Source: an uncultured Bacilli bacterium
Lineage (GTDB): Bacteria; Bacillota_I; Bacilli_A; RF39; UBA660
Length of the DNA: 6,663 nucleotides
Reading direction: 5' to 3'
Assembly: GCA_947630515.1 (NCBI GenBank)
Contig: CANRHY010000055.1
Coordinates: 1 to 6,663 of the forward strand
Under the pieces are notes generated by a model. It saw only the letters and a program-made list of their open reading frames with translations. It had not been told where the DNA came from and made no database searches. Made by a program: the position numbers and the translations under genes. Positions 1 through 6,657 of the stretch are shown one piece after another. The first letter of the stretch is position 1. Each line of letters opens with the position of its first letter.

Positions 1-944
1 AAAATACTGGGGAAGATGCTGATATTCGTTTTGAAATGAATGAAGAAAATGGAATGATAAAAATATTTAGAAGATGGACTGTTGTAGAAGAGTTACAAAA
101 TATAGATTCAGAGTTAACTGAAGAAGAAGCTGCTGAATATAAGAGTGATGCTAAAGTAGGAGATATAATAGAAAAAGAGGTTAATTTTGATGATTTTGGG
201 CGTGTTGCAATAAGTGTTGCAAAGCAAGTAGTACTTCAAAAAATAAGAGAAGCTGAAAGAAATAATATAATGGACGAGTTTAGAGAAAAACAAGATGAAT
301 TAATGGTAGGTTTTCTTGCTATGGAAGATGCTAGAAACTATTATGTTGATTTAGGTAAAGCAAGAGGAATACTTCCAAAGAATGAATTAATTCCAGGAGA
401 AACTCTAAAAATGGGAGATAGTGTTAAAGTATATATTAGTAAAATTGAAGAAACTCCTAAGGGACCATCTATTAGATTATCTAGAAAATGCTATGGTTTT
501 GTAAAAAGATTATTTGAAAGTGAAATACCTGAGTTTAAAGATGGAGTTCTTTTAATGCATGGAGTTGCAAGAGAAGCAGGAGTTAGAAGTAAAGTTGCTG
601 TATCTAGCACAAACCCTAATGTAGATGCGATAGGAAGTTGTATTGGTGAAAAAGGAAGACGTATAGCAAATATAATTAGTGAATTAAATGGAGAAAAAGT
701 GGATTTAATACTATATGATACAGATACTGAAGCTTTTATTGCTAACGCATTAAGTCCTGCAAAAGATTTAAATGTAAGTATTACTGATGAAAAAGAGAAA
801 ACTGCTTTAGTAATTGCAGATGATGAAAATTTAAGTTTAGCTATAGGTAAAAAAGGAATAAATATAAAACTAGCAAGTAAACTTACTGGATATACTATTA
901 AAATAAAGACATTAAAAGAAATAAATGAAGAAATAAATAAGTAG
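1..944 (+). CDS. nusA: Transcription termination/antitermination factor NusA, 5'-truncated by window edge
   Basis: NusA binds RNA polymerase and nascent RNA and modulates pausing, intrinsic termination and antitermination in the cytoplasm. The frame is open to the left edge, with the first whole codon at base 3. The residues before the ATG at 36 (NTGEDADIRFE) match the NusA N-terminal domain, so that ATG is internal and the true start lies outside the window. Residues below are counted from that ATG. They show the end of the N-terminal domain (RRWTVVEE), an S1 domain at about 89-152 (VDLGKARGILP, then SRK), KH1 with GEKG at 204-207 and ALSPA near 238, and KH2 with GKKG at 271-274 and KLAS just after. 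The protein ends soon after KH2, so it lacks the acidic C-terminal repeats of proteobacterial NusA, as is usual in Bacillota. It heads the visible operon, nine bases before rnpM. Identity is very secure. Confidence 0.97.
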   Translation, partial: NTGEDADIRFEMNEENGMIKIFRRWTVVEELQNIDSELTEEEAAEYKSDAKVGDIIEKEVNFDDFGRVAISVAKQVVLQKIREAERNNIMDEFREKQDELMVGFLAMEDARNYYVDLGKARGILPKNELIPGETLKMGDSVKVYISKIEETPKGPSIRLSRKCYGFVKRLFESEIPEFKDGVLLMHGVAREAGVRSKVAVSSTNPNVDAIGSCIGEKGRRIANIISELNGEKVDLILYDTDTEAFIANALSPAKDLNVSITDEKEKTALVIADDENLSLAIGKKGINIKLASKLTGYTIKIKTLKEINEEINK

Positions 945-952
945 GTGGGTAT

Positions 953-1213
953 ATGAAAACAAGAAAAATACCAATGCGTTCTTGTGTAGTTACAAAAGAA
1001 AAATTAGAAAAAAAAGATTTAATAAGAGTTTTAAGAACTCCAGAGGGGAATGTAATTATAGACTCTACTTATAAAGCAAATGGAAGAGGAGCTTATTTAA
1101 AGAAAGACATAGAAGTAGTAGAAAGAGCAGAAAAAACGAAAGTACTTGAGCGCCAATTAAAAGTAGAAATTCCAAGTAAAATATATGAAGAATTAAAAGA
1201 ATTATGTAAATAA
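953..1213 (+). CDS. rnpM: RNase P modulator RnpM (YlxR family RNA-binding protein)
   Basis: An 86-residue basic protein of the YlxR family (DUF448). In Bacillus subtilis the family member RnpM binds the RNase P RNA and modulates RNase P activity; the role here is inferred from the family. Visible hallmarks are the N-terminal RKIPMRSCVVT (residues 4-14), LIRVLRTPEG (23-32) and the family signature GRGAYL (44-49), followed by VLERQL and VEIP. The length is normal for the family. The ATG at 953 is preceded by AGGTGGG (943-949), which overlaps the nusA stop codon, so translation is probably coupled to nusA. Position between nusA and infB is the classic location. The L7Ae-like gene ylxQ, which often follows, is absent. 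Confidence 0.94.
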   Translation: MKTRKIPMRSCVVTKEKLEKKDLIRVLRTPEGNVIIDSTYKANGRGAYLKKDIEVVERAEKTKVLERQLKVEIPSKIYEELKELCK

Positions 1214-1223
1214 AATAAAAGAA

Positions 1224-1229
1224 AGAGGG
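1224..1229 (+). promoter_or_regulatory. Ribosome binding site selecting the infB GTG start
   Basis: AGAGGG ends seven bases before the GTG at 1237, an optimal spacing. Upstream in the infB frame there is a TAA at 1216-1218 with no other start codon between, so the GTG is the only possible full-length start. An out-of-frame ATG at 1233 sits only three bases from this site. Confidence 0.75.
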
Positions 1230-1236
1230 TGTATGT

Positions 1237-3366
1237 GTGACAGTAAAAGATTATGCATTAGATGTAAATATTAGTGTATCTGAGTTATTAAAAAAATGTA
1301 GTGAATTAGGTATAAATGTGAGTAGTGAATCTGATTATTTAGAAGATGATGATATAATAATATTAGACAACACTTTAGGAGATATGGCTAAAGATGAAAC
1401 TGAAGAAGAGAATTTACTAAGTGAAGAGTTAGAAAGTAAATACTCTTTTGAAGATAGGGCAGAAGAATTACTTAATGGAAGTAGTGTAACTTTAGAGCGT
1501 TCTCAAAAAGTAAAATTACATAAAAAAGATAATAAAAATACTAATTTAGAAGAATATAAAAAAGAAAAGAAAAATATATATAAAAATAAAACTAAATTAA
1601 AGAGTAATAATGAAGTTAGTAATGAAAATATAGTTTTATATAAAAATAATATGAGTGTTAAAGATTTTGCATTACTTTTAGGGGTTTCAAATGAAGAATT
1701 AGTAGGTAAATTATTTAATTTAGGAATAATGCTTAATATAAATTCTCCTATATCATTTGAAGAAGCAGAAGTAGTAGCGCTTGATTATAAAAAAGAACTT
1801 AAAAAAGAAGAACAAACTGACATATCTAATTTTGAAGAATTTGAAGTAGTAGATAAGGAAGAAGATTTGACACCACGTCCACCAGTAGTTACTATAATGG
1901 GGCATGTTGACCATGGTAAAACTTCACTTCTAGATTACATTAGACATACACACGTAGTAAGTGGTGAAGCAGGAGGAATTACACAACATATAGGAGCATA
2001 TCAAGTAGAAATTAATGGTAATTTAATTACATTTATAGATACTCCAGGGCATGCAGCATTTACTGAAATGCGTGCTCGTGGTGCTAAAATAACAGATATA
2101 GTTATCGTAATAGTTGCGGCAGATGATGGGGTAATGCCTCAAACTAAAGAAGCAATAGACCATGCAAAAAGTGCAGGTGTTCCTATAATTGTTGCAATAA
2201 ATAAAATAGATAAATCTACAGCTAATATAGATAAAATAATGAGTGAATTAAGTGAGTATGGGCTTACTCCTGAAGAATGGGGAGGAGACACAATATATGT
2301 AAAATTAAGTGCGCATACTGGAGAAAATGTATCGCTTTTATTAGAAAACATAATTGCATTATCTGAAATGTTAGAGTTAAAAGCTAATAAGAATAGATAT
2401 GCTCTTGGTACAGTAATAGAAGCACGTTTAGATAAAAATAAAGGACCAGTTGCAACACTTCTTATAAATAATGGAACACTACGTTTAGGTGACCCAATAG
2501 TAGTAGGTTCTTCTTTTGGTAAAGTAAGAACACTTAAAAACTCAAATGGTATAGATTTAGTAGAAGCACCACCTTCAACTCCAGTAGAAGTAACAGGACT
2601 TCAAGAAGTGCCTGTTTCTGGAGATAAATTTATGGCTTTTGAAAGCGAAAAGGAAGCTAAGGCAGTCGCGCAAAAAAGAAGTGTTTTAGAAAAAGAAAAG
2701 AAATATCAAAAGAAAACTGTATCACTTGATGATTTATTTAATATGGTAAAAGAAGGAAGAAAAGAGATAAATATAGTACTTAAAACTGATGTAAAAGGTA
2801 GTGAAGAAGCTGTAAGGAATGCTTTAGAAAAAATAGACGTTGAAGGAGTTAAAATATCAGTTATAAGAAGTGGAGTTGGAACTATTACTGAAAGTGATAT
2901 AGTTTTAGCTAATGCATCAAATGCTATAGTAATAGGCTTTAATGTAAGTCCCTCTTCTAAAACAAAGGAAGTTGCTAAAAACTATAATGTAGAGATAAGA
3001 CTATACAATATAATATACAAAGTAGTAGAAGAAATAGAAGCAGCTATGAAAGGAATGCTAGACCCAGAATACGAAGAAGTAATAACTGGTGAAGCAGAAG
3101 TAAGACAAATATTTAAGTTTTCTAAAGTAGGTAACATCGCTGGTTCTCATGTAACAAGTGGAGTAATTAAAAATGCTTCTAAAATGAGACTAATACGTGA
3201 TGGAATAGTAATACATGATGGAATAATTGGTAGTCTTCAAAGAGAAAAAGACCAAGTTAAAGAAGTAAAAAATGGTTTTGACTGTGGTATTACAATTTTA
3301 GGATATAGTGATATAAAAGTAGGAGACACTATAGAAACTTATGAAATGAAAGAAGTGAAAAAATAA
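1237..3366 (+). CDS. infB: Translation initiation factor IF-2
   Basis: IF-2 is the GTPase that places initiator fMet-tRNA on the 30S subunit and promotes 50S joining. The 709 residues are close to the Bacillota norm. Domains in order are an IF2_N module (about 1-45), a charged Lys/Glu/Asn-rich linker, a second IF2_N module (about 137-185) that repeats the MxVKD[YF]AL pattern of the first, the GTPase domain (about 214-380), beta-barrel domain II (about 388-470), domain III (about 495-600), and the fMet-tRNA-binding C-terminal domain (about 605-709). GTPase motifs are complete: G1 GHVDHGKT 222-229, switch I GGITQHIG 246-253, G3 DTPGH 268-272, G4 NKID 322-325 and G5 SAH 358-360. H272 is the expected catalytic histidine. 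Start is GTG. The gene ends in TAATG, overlapping rbfA by one base. No sign of damage. Confidence 0.98.
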   Translation: MTVKDYALDVNISVSELLKKCSELGINVSSESDYLEDDDIIILDNTLGDMAKDETEEENLLSEELESKYSFEDRAEELLNGSSVTLERSQKVKLHKKDNKNTNLEEYKKEKKNIYKNKTKLKSNNEVSNENIVLYKNNMSVKDFALLLGVSNEELVGKLFNLGIMLNINSPISFEEAEVVALDYKKELKKEEQTDISNFEEFEVVDKEEDLTPRPPVVTIMGHVDHGKTSLLDYIRHTHVVSGEAGGITQHIGAYQVEINGNLITFIDTPGHAAFTEMRARGAKITDIVIVIVAADDGVMPQTKEAIDHAKSAGVPIIVAINKIDKSTANIDKIMSELSEYGLTPEEWGGDTIYVKLSAHTGENVSLLLENIIALSEMLELKANKNRYALGTVIEARLDKNKGPVATLLINNGTLRLGDPIVVGSSFGKVRTLKNSNGIDLVEAPPSTPVEVTGLQEVPVSGDKFMAFESEKEAKAVAQKRSVLEKEKKYQKKTVSLDDLFNMVKEGRKEINIVLKTDVKGSEEAVRNALEKIDVEGVKISVIRSGVGTITESDIVLANASNAIVIGFNVSPSSKTKEVAKNYNVEIRLYNIIYKVVEEIEAAMKGMLDPEYEEVITGEAEVRQIFKFSKVGNIAGSHVTSGVIKNASKMRLIRDGIVIHDGIIGSLQREKDQVKEVKNGFDCGITILGYSDIKVGDTIETYEMKEVKK

Positions 3367-3707
3367 TGAAGTTAAAGGGAGAAAGAGCGGCTTCACTTTT
3401 AATACAAGAAATTAGCAAAATATTATTAACTGAAATAAAAGATGAAGATTTAAAAAATGTTACAATAACTTATGCTACTGTAACAAATGATTTAAGTTTT
3501 GCAAAAGTATATTTTACTACATTAGATGATGATAAGAAAGAAAAAGTAATTCGTGATATGAATAATGCTTCATCTTATTTTAGAATGGAATTATCAAAAA
3601 GACTTGATTTAAGACATATACCAGAAATAAAATTTATATATGACGAATCAATAGAATATGGTAAAAGAATAGAAAATATAATTGACAAAATTAATAATGA
3701 AAAATAA
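3366..3707 (+). CDS. rbfA: 30S ribosome-binding factor RbfA
   Basis: RbfA is a small KH-fold factor that binds the immature 30S subunit near the 5' end of 16S rRNA and assists late maturation and cold adaptation. The 113-residue length is typical. Family blocks are an N-terminal helix (ERAASLLIQEISKIL, 6-20), the central strand VTNDLSFAKVYF (39-50), and the C-terminal LRHIPEIKFIYDESIEYG (82-99), followed by a helix RIENIIDKI. The ATG shares its A with the last base of the infB TAA stop. Only a weak purine run (GAAAGAAGTG) lies upstream, so its translation probably depends on termination-reinitiation from infB. The infB-rbfA order is conserved across bacteria. Confidence 0.96.
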   Translation: MKLKGERAASLLIQEISKILLTEIKDEDLKNVTITYATVTNDLSFAKVYFTTLDDDKKEKVIRDMNNASSYFRMELSKRLDLRHIPEIKFIYDESIEYGKRIENIIDKINNEK

Positions 3708-3710
3708 ACT
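3682..3710 (+). promoter_or_regulatory. Possible weak internal promoter before the paralogue pair
   Basis: A perfect -35 hexamer TTGACA (3682-3687) lies 17 bases before TAAACT (3705-3710, 4 of 6 matches to TATAAT). Transcription would begin near 3717, leaving a leader of about 15 bases. The site falls inside the 3' end of rbfA, where TTGACA is part of ordinary Ile-Asp-Lys codons. In DNA this AT-rich such matches arise by chance, so this is only a candidate. Confidence 0.25.
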
Positions 3711-3731
3711 AGCAATGGGGGAAAGATAGAA

Positions 3732-4127
3732 ATGAATAATATAACATATATAAGATACTCAGAATTAGTATTAATTCCGCTTCTTTTACATGATGACCAA
3801 ATAGAAAGTATAAGTGAATCCTCTTTATTAGAATATAAAATAATAATTGCTAAAATATTTGCAAGTAAAAATAAAAGGATTAAAATGTTATGTAGTAAGG
3901 AAGAAATAGAAAAATTTGAAATAGATTATTCTGTTTGGATACATAAAAGTGTAGAAAGTGGAGAAACTACATACTACTTAAATAAAGATATGGCTTATGA
4001 TTATGAAATATTTAAAAATATAATATCTAATCAAATAAGAAGTGAAGTAAAAGAAGTATTAGAAAGCGAAGAAGCAATGAGTGTTTTTAAAGTTGCAAAA
4101 AGAAAAGTATTAATGTATAATAATTAA
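3732..4127 (+). CDS. Hypothetical protein, paralogue A of tandem pair
   Basis: A 131-residue protein I do not recognise. It has no signal peptide, and its only strongly hydrophobic stretch, LVLIPLLL at 12-19, is too short to span a membrane, so it is probably cytoplasmic. It looks mostly helical and charged, with one Trp at 69 and one Cys at 54. It shares a collinear pattern with the next gene: YxxLVL[IV]PLL near the N-terminus (9-18), a YK pair at 35-36, and EA[ML]SVF[KR] at 114-120, at nearly identical spacing. The ATG at 3732 follows GGGGGAAAG (3717-3725) at six bases. It starts 24 bases after rbfA on the same strand, which suggests co-transcription and possibly a ribosome- or translation-linked role, but that is only a contextual guess. 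Confidence 0.82.
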   Translation: MNNITYIRYSELVLIPLLLHDDQIESISESSLLEYKIIIAKIFASKNKRIKMLCSKEEIEKFEIDYSVWIHKSVESGETTYYLNKDMAYDYEIFKNIISNQIRSEVKEVLESEEAMSVFKVAKRKVLMYNN

Positions 4128-4130
4128 CTT

Positions 4131-4138
4131 GGGAGGTG
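4131..4138 (+). promoter_or_regulatory. Ribosome binding site fixing the start of paralogue B
   Basis: GGGAGGTG, a near-perfect Shine-Dalgarno sequence, ends five bases before the ATG at 4144. A longer reading from TTG at 4129 would place this element inside the coding sequence (as Met-Gly-Gly-Val-Tyr) and leave no binding site upstream, so the ATG is preferred. Confidence 0.85.
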
Positions 4139-4143
4139 TTTAT

Positions 4144-4533
4144 ATGGAAGAATTAAATTTAAAATATGATTACTTAGTATTAGTACCTTTATTAGAACTT
4201 TCTACTTATAATGATAAAGTGTATGTTAGTACTACTGACGTAATAAGATATAAAGAAAAATTAGAGTTCTTAGTATCTCAAATATTAAATAAAACATTAG
4301 TAGTTAATATTACACCAGAAGTAGTAGAAGATTTTAAAGATATGCATAGTGATTCAATTATAATTAAGAATAAAACATTAGCTACTAAATTTAAATTAAA
4401 TAATGAAGCTAATATTCTTAAAGCAAAAGAAGTATTAAAACATATTTTAGGTCATGATTTATATGAAATAATGACTATGGATGAAGCACTAAGTGTATTT
4501 AGAAAAGAAAAATCAAAATCTTTAAAGTTATAA
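4144..4533 (+). CDS. Hypothetical protein, paralogue B of tandem pair
   Basis: A 129-residue protein of no family I recognise, starting at ATG 4144 rather than the in-frame TTG at 4129, which overlaps the Shine-Dalgarno sequence. It aligns end to end with the preceding gene by eye: YDYLVLVPLL (8-17), YK at 36-37, a Pro/Glu-rich helix ending in F near 64, and DEALSVFR (113-120) before a basic tail. From the first Tyr to the Glu of the last motif the spacing is 106 residues here and 105 in its neighbour. Outside these blocks the two have diverged strongly, so the duplication is old. It has no cysteines, signal peptide or membrane segment. It is the last gene before the hairpin at 4532-4550 and probably ends the nusA-infB-rbfA operon. 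Function unknown. Confidence 0.83.
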   Translation: MEELNLKYDYLVLVPLLELSTYNDKVYVSTTDVIRYKEKLEFLVSQILNKTLVVNITPEVVEDFKDMHSDSIIIKNKTLATKFKLNNEANILKAKEVLKHILGHDLYEIMTMDEALSVFRKEKSKSLKL

Positions 4534-4558
4534 GGCATATTAAGTGTCTTTTTCTTTT
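4532..4558 (+). terminator. Short intrinsic terminator ending the nusA-rbfA operon
   Basis: AAGGCA (4532-4537) pairs with TGTCTT (4545-4550), including one G-U pair, around a 7-base loop that one more T-G pair could tighten to 5. TTTCTTTT follows at 4551-4558. The stem begins on the last two bases of the paralogue B stop codon. The stem is short but has the hairpin plus T-tract layout of an intrinsic terminator, and a strong promoter follows directly. It is probably leaky. Confidence 0.55.
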
Positions 4559-4585
4559 GACAAAATATATAAAGAGGTATAAAAT
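4557..4585 (+). promoter_or_regulatory. Strong sigma-A/sigma-70-type promoter for the 63-residue gene
   Basis: A perfect -35 TTGACA (4557-4562), a 17-base spacer, and -10 TAAAAT (4580-4585, 5 of 6 matches). Expected transcription start is about 4592, giving a 5' leader of about 17 bases that carries the Shine-Dalgarno of the gene at 4609. The -35 box overlaps the end of the upstream T-tract by two bases. Confidence 0.7.
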
Positions 4586-4595
4586 ATAAATTGTT

Positions 4596-4603
4596 AGGAA
4601 GTG
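4596..4603 (+). promoter_or_regulatory. Ribosome binding site fixing the 63-residue start
   Basis: AGGAAGTG ends five bases before the ATG at 4609. The alternative in-frame TTG at 4591 would lie at or before the predicted transcription start and would have this element inside its coding region, so it is rejected. Confidence 0.75.
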
Positions 4604-4608
4604 TAATT

Positions 4609-4800
4609 ATGGATTTAGAAGAATATGTAGAAAGTTTGTCAAATAAGGAAAGAAAGAAATTAAAAAAGATATTAAAAGTAACAGATTATTTACTTAAAGA
4701 GGGAGTAGACGCTAGTAAAACAGAAGAGTTTATAGAACTACTTATAGAAACTGATACACAAACTTTATCTAAAAAATTAAATTTATGCATTAATAAGTAA
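4609..4800 (+). CDS. Small hypothetical protein, 63 residues
   Basis: An unrecognised 63-residue, highly charged and probably all-helical protein. An acidic N-terminus (MDLEEYVESL) leads into a basic run KERKKLKK (13-20), then a middle segment VTDYLLKEGVD (24-34), an acidic helix EEFIELLIE (44-52) and a Lys-rich end. There is no membrane segment or signal peptide; a single Cys sits at 60. Reality is supported by its own near-consensus promoter, a good Shine-Dalgarno and correct spacing. It lies 53 bases before uvrC, but a hairpin spans its stop codon, so any link to DNA repair is weak. It could be a small regulatory or nucleic-acid-binding protein, but nothing here establishes that. Confidence 0.75.
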   Translation: MDLEEYVESLSNKERKKLKKILKVTDYLLKEGVDASKTEEFIELLIETDTQTLSKKLNLCINK

Positions 4801-4815
4801 TGCATATTTTCTTCT
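4784..4815 (+). terminator. Inverted repeat with T-rich tail spanning a stop codon
   Basis: A perfect 9-bp inverted repeat, TATGCATTA (4784-4792) and TAATGCATA (4798-4806), has a 5-base loop and is followed by TTTTCTTCT. The stop codon of the 63-residue gene (4798-4800) begins the right arm. The layout is that of an intrinsic terminator, but each arm has only two G/C pairs, so it is likely weak and may permit read-through into uvrC. Confidence 0.5.
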
Positions 4816-4853
4816 ATATAAATTAAAATATAAATATAAATGGGTGAGTAAGT

Positions 4854-6620
4854 ATGATTAAAGAAAAATTAGCATTAGTACCACTATTACCTGGTTGTTA
4901 TCAAATGAAAGATAAAAATGGGGTAGTTATATATGTTGGAAAAGCAAAAATTCTTAAGAATAGATTAAAAAGTTATTTTAATGGAAGAGTTACAGGTAAG
5001 ACTAAAAAGTTAGTAAGTGAAATAGTAGATTTTGATTATATAGTAACTTCTAGTGAACTTGAAGCTTTTATATTAGAAATTAATTTAATTAAAAAATATG
5101 ACCCAAAATACAACATACTTCTTAAAGATGATAAATCATACCCATATATAGAATTTAAAAGTGACCCATATCCAAGTTTAGTAGTAAGAAGAGAAATTAA
5201 TGTAAAAAAGACTAATAAAATTTTATTTGGTCCTTATCCTAATGCATATGCAGCAAGAAGACTTGTTAATTTAATAAATAGATTATACCCACTTAAAAAG
5301 TGTGATAAAATGCCTAAAAAAGAATGCTTATATTATCATATAGGCGAGTGTTTAGGTTACTGCATAAATAAAAATGTAGATACAACTGATTTAAAAAATG
5401 AAATAATATCTATATTAAATGGACATGATGAGATACTAATAAATAAAATAAAAGAGAAAATAAAAATTAATTCAGATAATTTAAATTATGAAGTAGCGTT
5501 TGATTTAAAGAAAGAATTAGATTATATAAGTGTGGTATTTGAAAAACAAAAAGTAGAACTTAATGATGGAATAAATAGAGATATTTTTAATTATTATGTA
5601 AATAATGGTTATATTAGTATTACTGTATTCTTTTTAAGAAATGGTAAACTTTTAGGAGATAAAAAGAACATATTTCCTTTAATAGACGAAGTAAAAGAAA
5701 CACTAGAGTACTATATAGTAAACTTCTATACTAAAAAGAATATACTTCCAAAAGAGATAATTGTACCTAAAGAATTAGATACTGAATTACTTTCTGATAT
5801 ATTAGAAAAGAAGGTAATATTTGCATCTAAAGGAAAGAAAAAACGTCTATTTGATTTAGCAAAAACTAATGCTAAAATAAATTTAGAAAATAATATGGAA
5901 ATGATATATAGAAATAATGAAAGAAATGCTAAAGCTTCAGAAGAGTTAAGAAACTTGCTTAATATAGATAACTTTAGTACTATAGAAGCATTTGATAATG
6001 CTCATCTTTTTGGTTCATTTACAGTAAGTGGTATGGTTACTTTTATAGATGGATTACCTTCTAAAGAAAACTATAGAAAATTTAAAATATCAAAAGAACA
6101 AAATGATGACGTAGCTTCAATGAAAGAAGTAATATATAGAAGATATCAAAAAGTACTTTTAAATAATTTAAAAAAACCTGATTTAATACTTGTAGATGGT
6201 GGAGTTAATCAAGTTAAAGCTTGTATGGAAGTATTAAATAGTTTGAATTTAAAAATTAAAGTATGTGGTTTAGAAAAAGATGATAAACACACATTAACTG
6301 CCTTATTAGATGGAGATACTCTAATAAGATATGATATAGATAAAAAAAGTAATGTATTTTATTTACTTACTAGAATAAGTGATGAAGTTCATAGATTTAC
6401 AATAAATTATCATAGACAAATAAGAAGTAAAGGAAGTTTAAGTAGTATATTAGACGAAGTCGAGGGTATAGGAGAGGTAAGAAAAAAAGAACTTTTAAAG
6501 AAGTTTGGTAGTCTTAAAAGAATGAAAGAAGCTTCTTTAGAGGAAATTAAAGAAATATTACCAAATGAAGTAGCTAAAACTTTAAAAGATTTTTTGGGTT
6601 CATGGGGTGAAGAAAAGTAG
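4854..6620 (+). CDS. uvrC: Excinuclease ABC subunit UvrC
   Basis: UvrC joins the UvrB-DNA complex at bulky lesions and makes both incisions of nucleotide excision repair. The 588-residue length is normal. The N-terminal GIY-YIG nuclease (3' incision) shows PGCY (13-16), YVGKAK (27-32), R37 and E75 as likely catalytic residues, and LLKDDKSYPY. A cysteine cluster C150, C158, C166, C170 matches the iron-sulfur ligand set of the family. A UvrB-binding UVR motif lies near 197-232. The RNase H-like nuclease (5' incision) shows D381 in EAFDNAH, D448 in ILVDGG and H479 in KDDKH, then DEVHRF (510-515). A helix-hairpin-helix region with EGIGEVRKKELLKKFGSL (537-554) closes it. ATG 4854 follows GGGTGAG (4842-4848) at five bases. 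I see no convincing dedicated promoter in the gap upstream, only AT-rich -10-like repeats. Confidence 0.97.
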   Translation: MIKEKLALVPLLPGCYQMKDKNGVVIYVGKAKILKNRLKSYFNGRVTGKTKKLVSEIVDFDYIVTSSELEAFILEINLIKKYDPKYNILLKDDKSYPYIEFKSDPYPSLVVRREINVKKTNKILFGPYPNAYAARRLVNLINRLYPLKKCDKMPKKECLYYHIGECLGYCINKNVDTTDLKNEIISILNGHDEILINKIKEKIKINSDNLNYEVAFDLKKELDYISVVFEKQKVELNDGINRDIFNYYVNNGYISITVFFLRNGKLLGDKKNIFPLIDEVKETLEYYIVNFYTKKNILPKEIIVPKELDTELLSDILEKKVIFASKGKKKRLFDLAKTNAKINLENNMEMIYRNNERNAKASEELRNLLNIDNFSTIEAFDNAHLFGSFTVSGMVTFIDGLPSKENYRKFKISKEQNDDVASMKEVIYRRYQKVLLNNLKKPDLILVDGGVNQVKACMEVLNSLNLKIKVCGLEKDDKHTLTALLDGDTLIRYDIDKKSNVFYLLTRISDEVHRFTINYHRQIRSKGSLSSILDEVEGIGEVRKKELLKKFGSLKRMKEASLEEIKEILPNEVAKTLKDFLGSWGEEK

Positions 6621-6628
6621 AAAAAATC

Positions 6629-6657
6629 TTTAAAAATAAATAAAAATAATGTATAAT
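6629..6657 (+). promoter_or_regulatory. Candidate promoter for a gene beyond the right edge
   Basis: A consensus -10 TATAAT (6652-6657) lies 17 bases after TTTAAA (6629-6634, 4 of 6 matches to TTGACA). Transcription would start about at the window end. No intrinsic terminator is seen between uvrC and this site, and the surrounding DNA is almost pure A/T, so a chance match is possible. Confidence 0.45.

Noticed and set aside
36..38. The ATG at 36 as the nusA start.
   Set aside because: The frame continues to the left edge and the residues before it match conserved NusA N-terminal sequence.
1651..1653. Internal ATG at the second IF2_N module as an alternative IF2 start, like the shorter IF2 form of E. 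coli.
   Set aside because: No Shine-Dalgarno precedes it; the preceding bases are AT-rich without a GGAG-like run.
1867..1898. TTGACA and TATAAT inside infB resembling a promoter.
   Set aside because: The spacer is 20 bases, too long for a normal sigma-A promoter, and the hexamers encode conserved residues just before the GTPase P-loop.
2139..2351. A 70-codon open frame on the - strand inside infB.
   Set aside because: It is antisense to the conserved IF2 GTPase domain, has no recognisable product and is explained by the AT-rich codon use of infB.
4129..4143. TTG at 4129 as the start of paralogue B.
   Set aside because: It would translate through its own Shine-Dalgarno GGGAGGTG; the ATG at 4144 is correctly spaced from that element.
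4591..4608. TTG at 4591 as the start of the 63-residue protein.
   Set aside because: It coincides with the predicted transcription start and the Shine-Dalgarno lies after it; ATG 4609 is preferred.
4872..4893. Resemblance of the UvrC N-terminal LALVPLLPG to the LVL[IV]PLL motif of the paralogue pair.
   Set aside because: In UvrC this is the ordinary approach to the GIY-YIG motif (L..LP..PG.Y), and the small proteins lack the rest of that domain, so it is coincidence.
6585..6631. Perfect 11-bp inverted repeat (AAAGATTTTTT and AAAAAATCTTT) around the uvrC stop as a terminator.
   Set aside because: The loop is 25 bases, the stem has one G/C pair and the downstream DNA is A-rich, not a T-tract, so it does not fit an intrinsic terminator.
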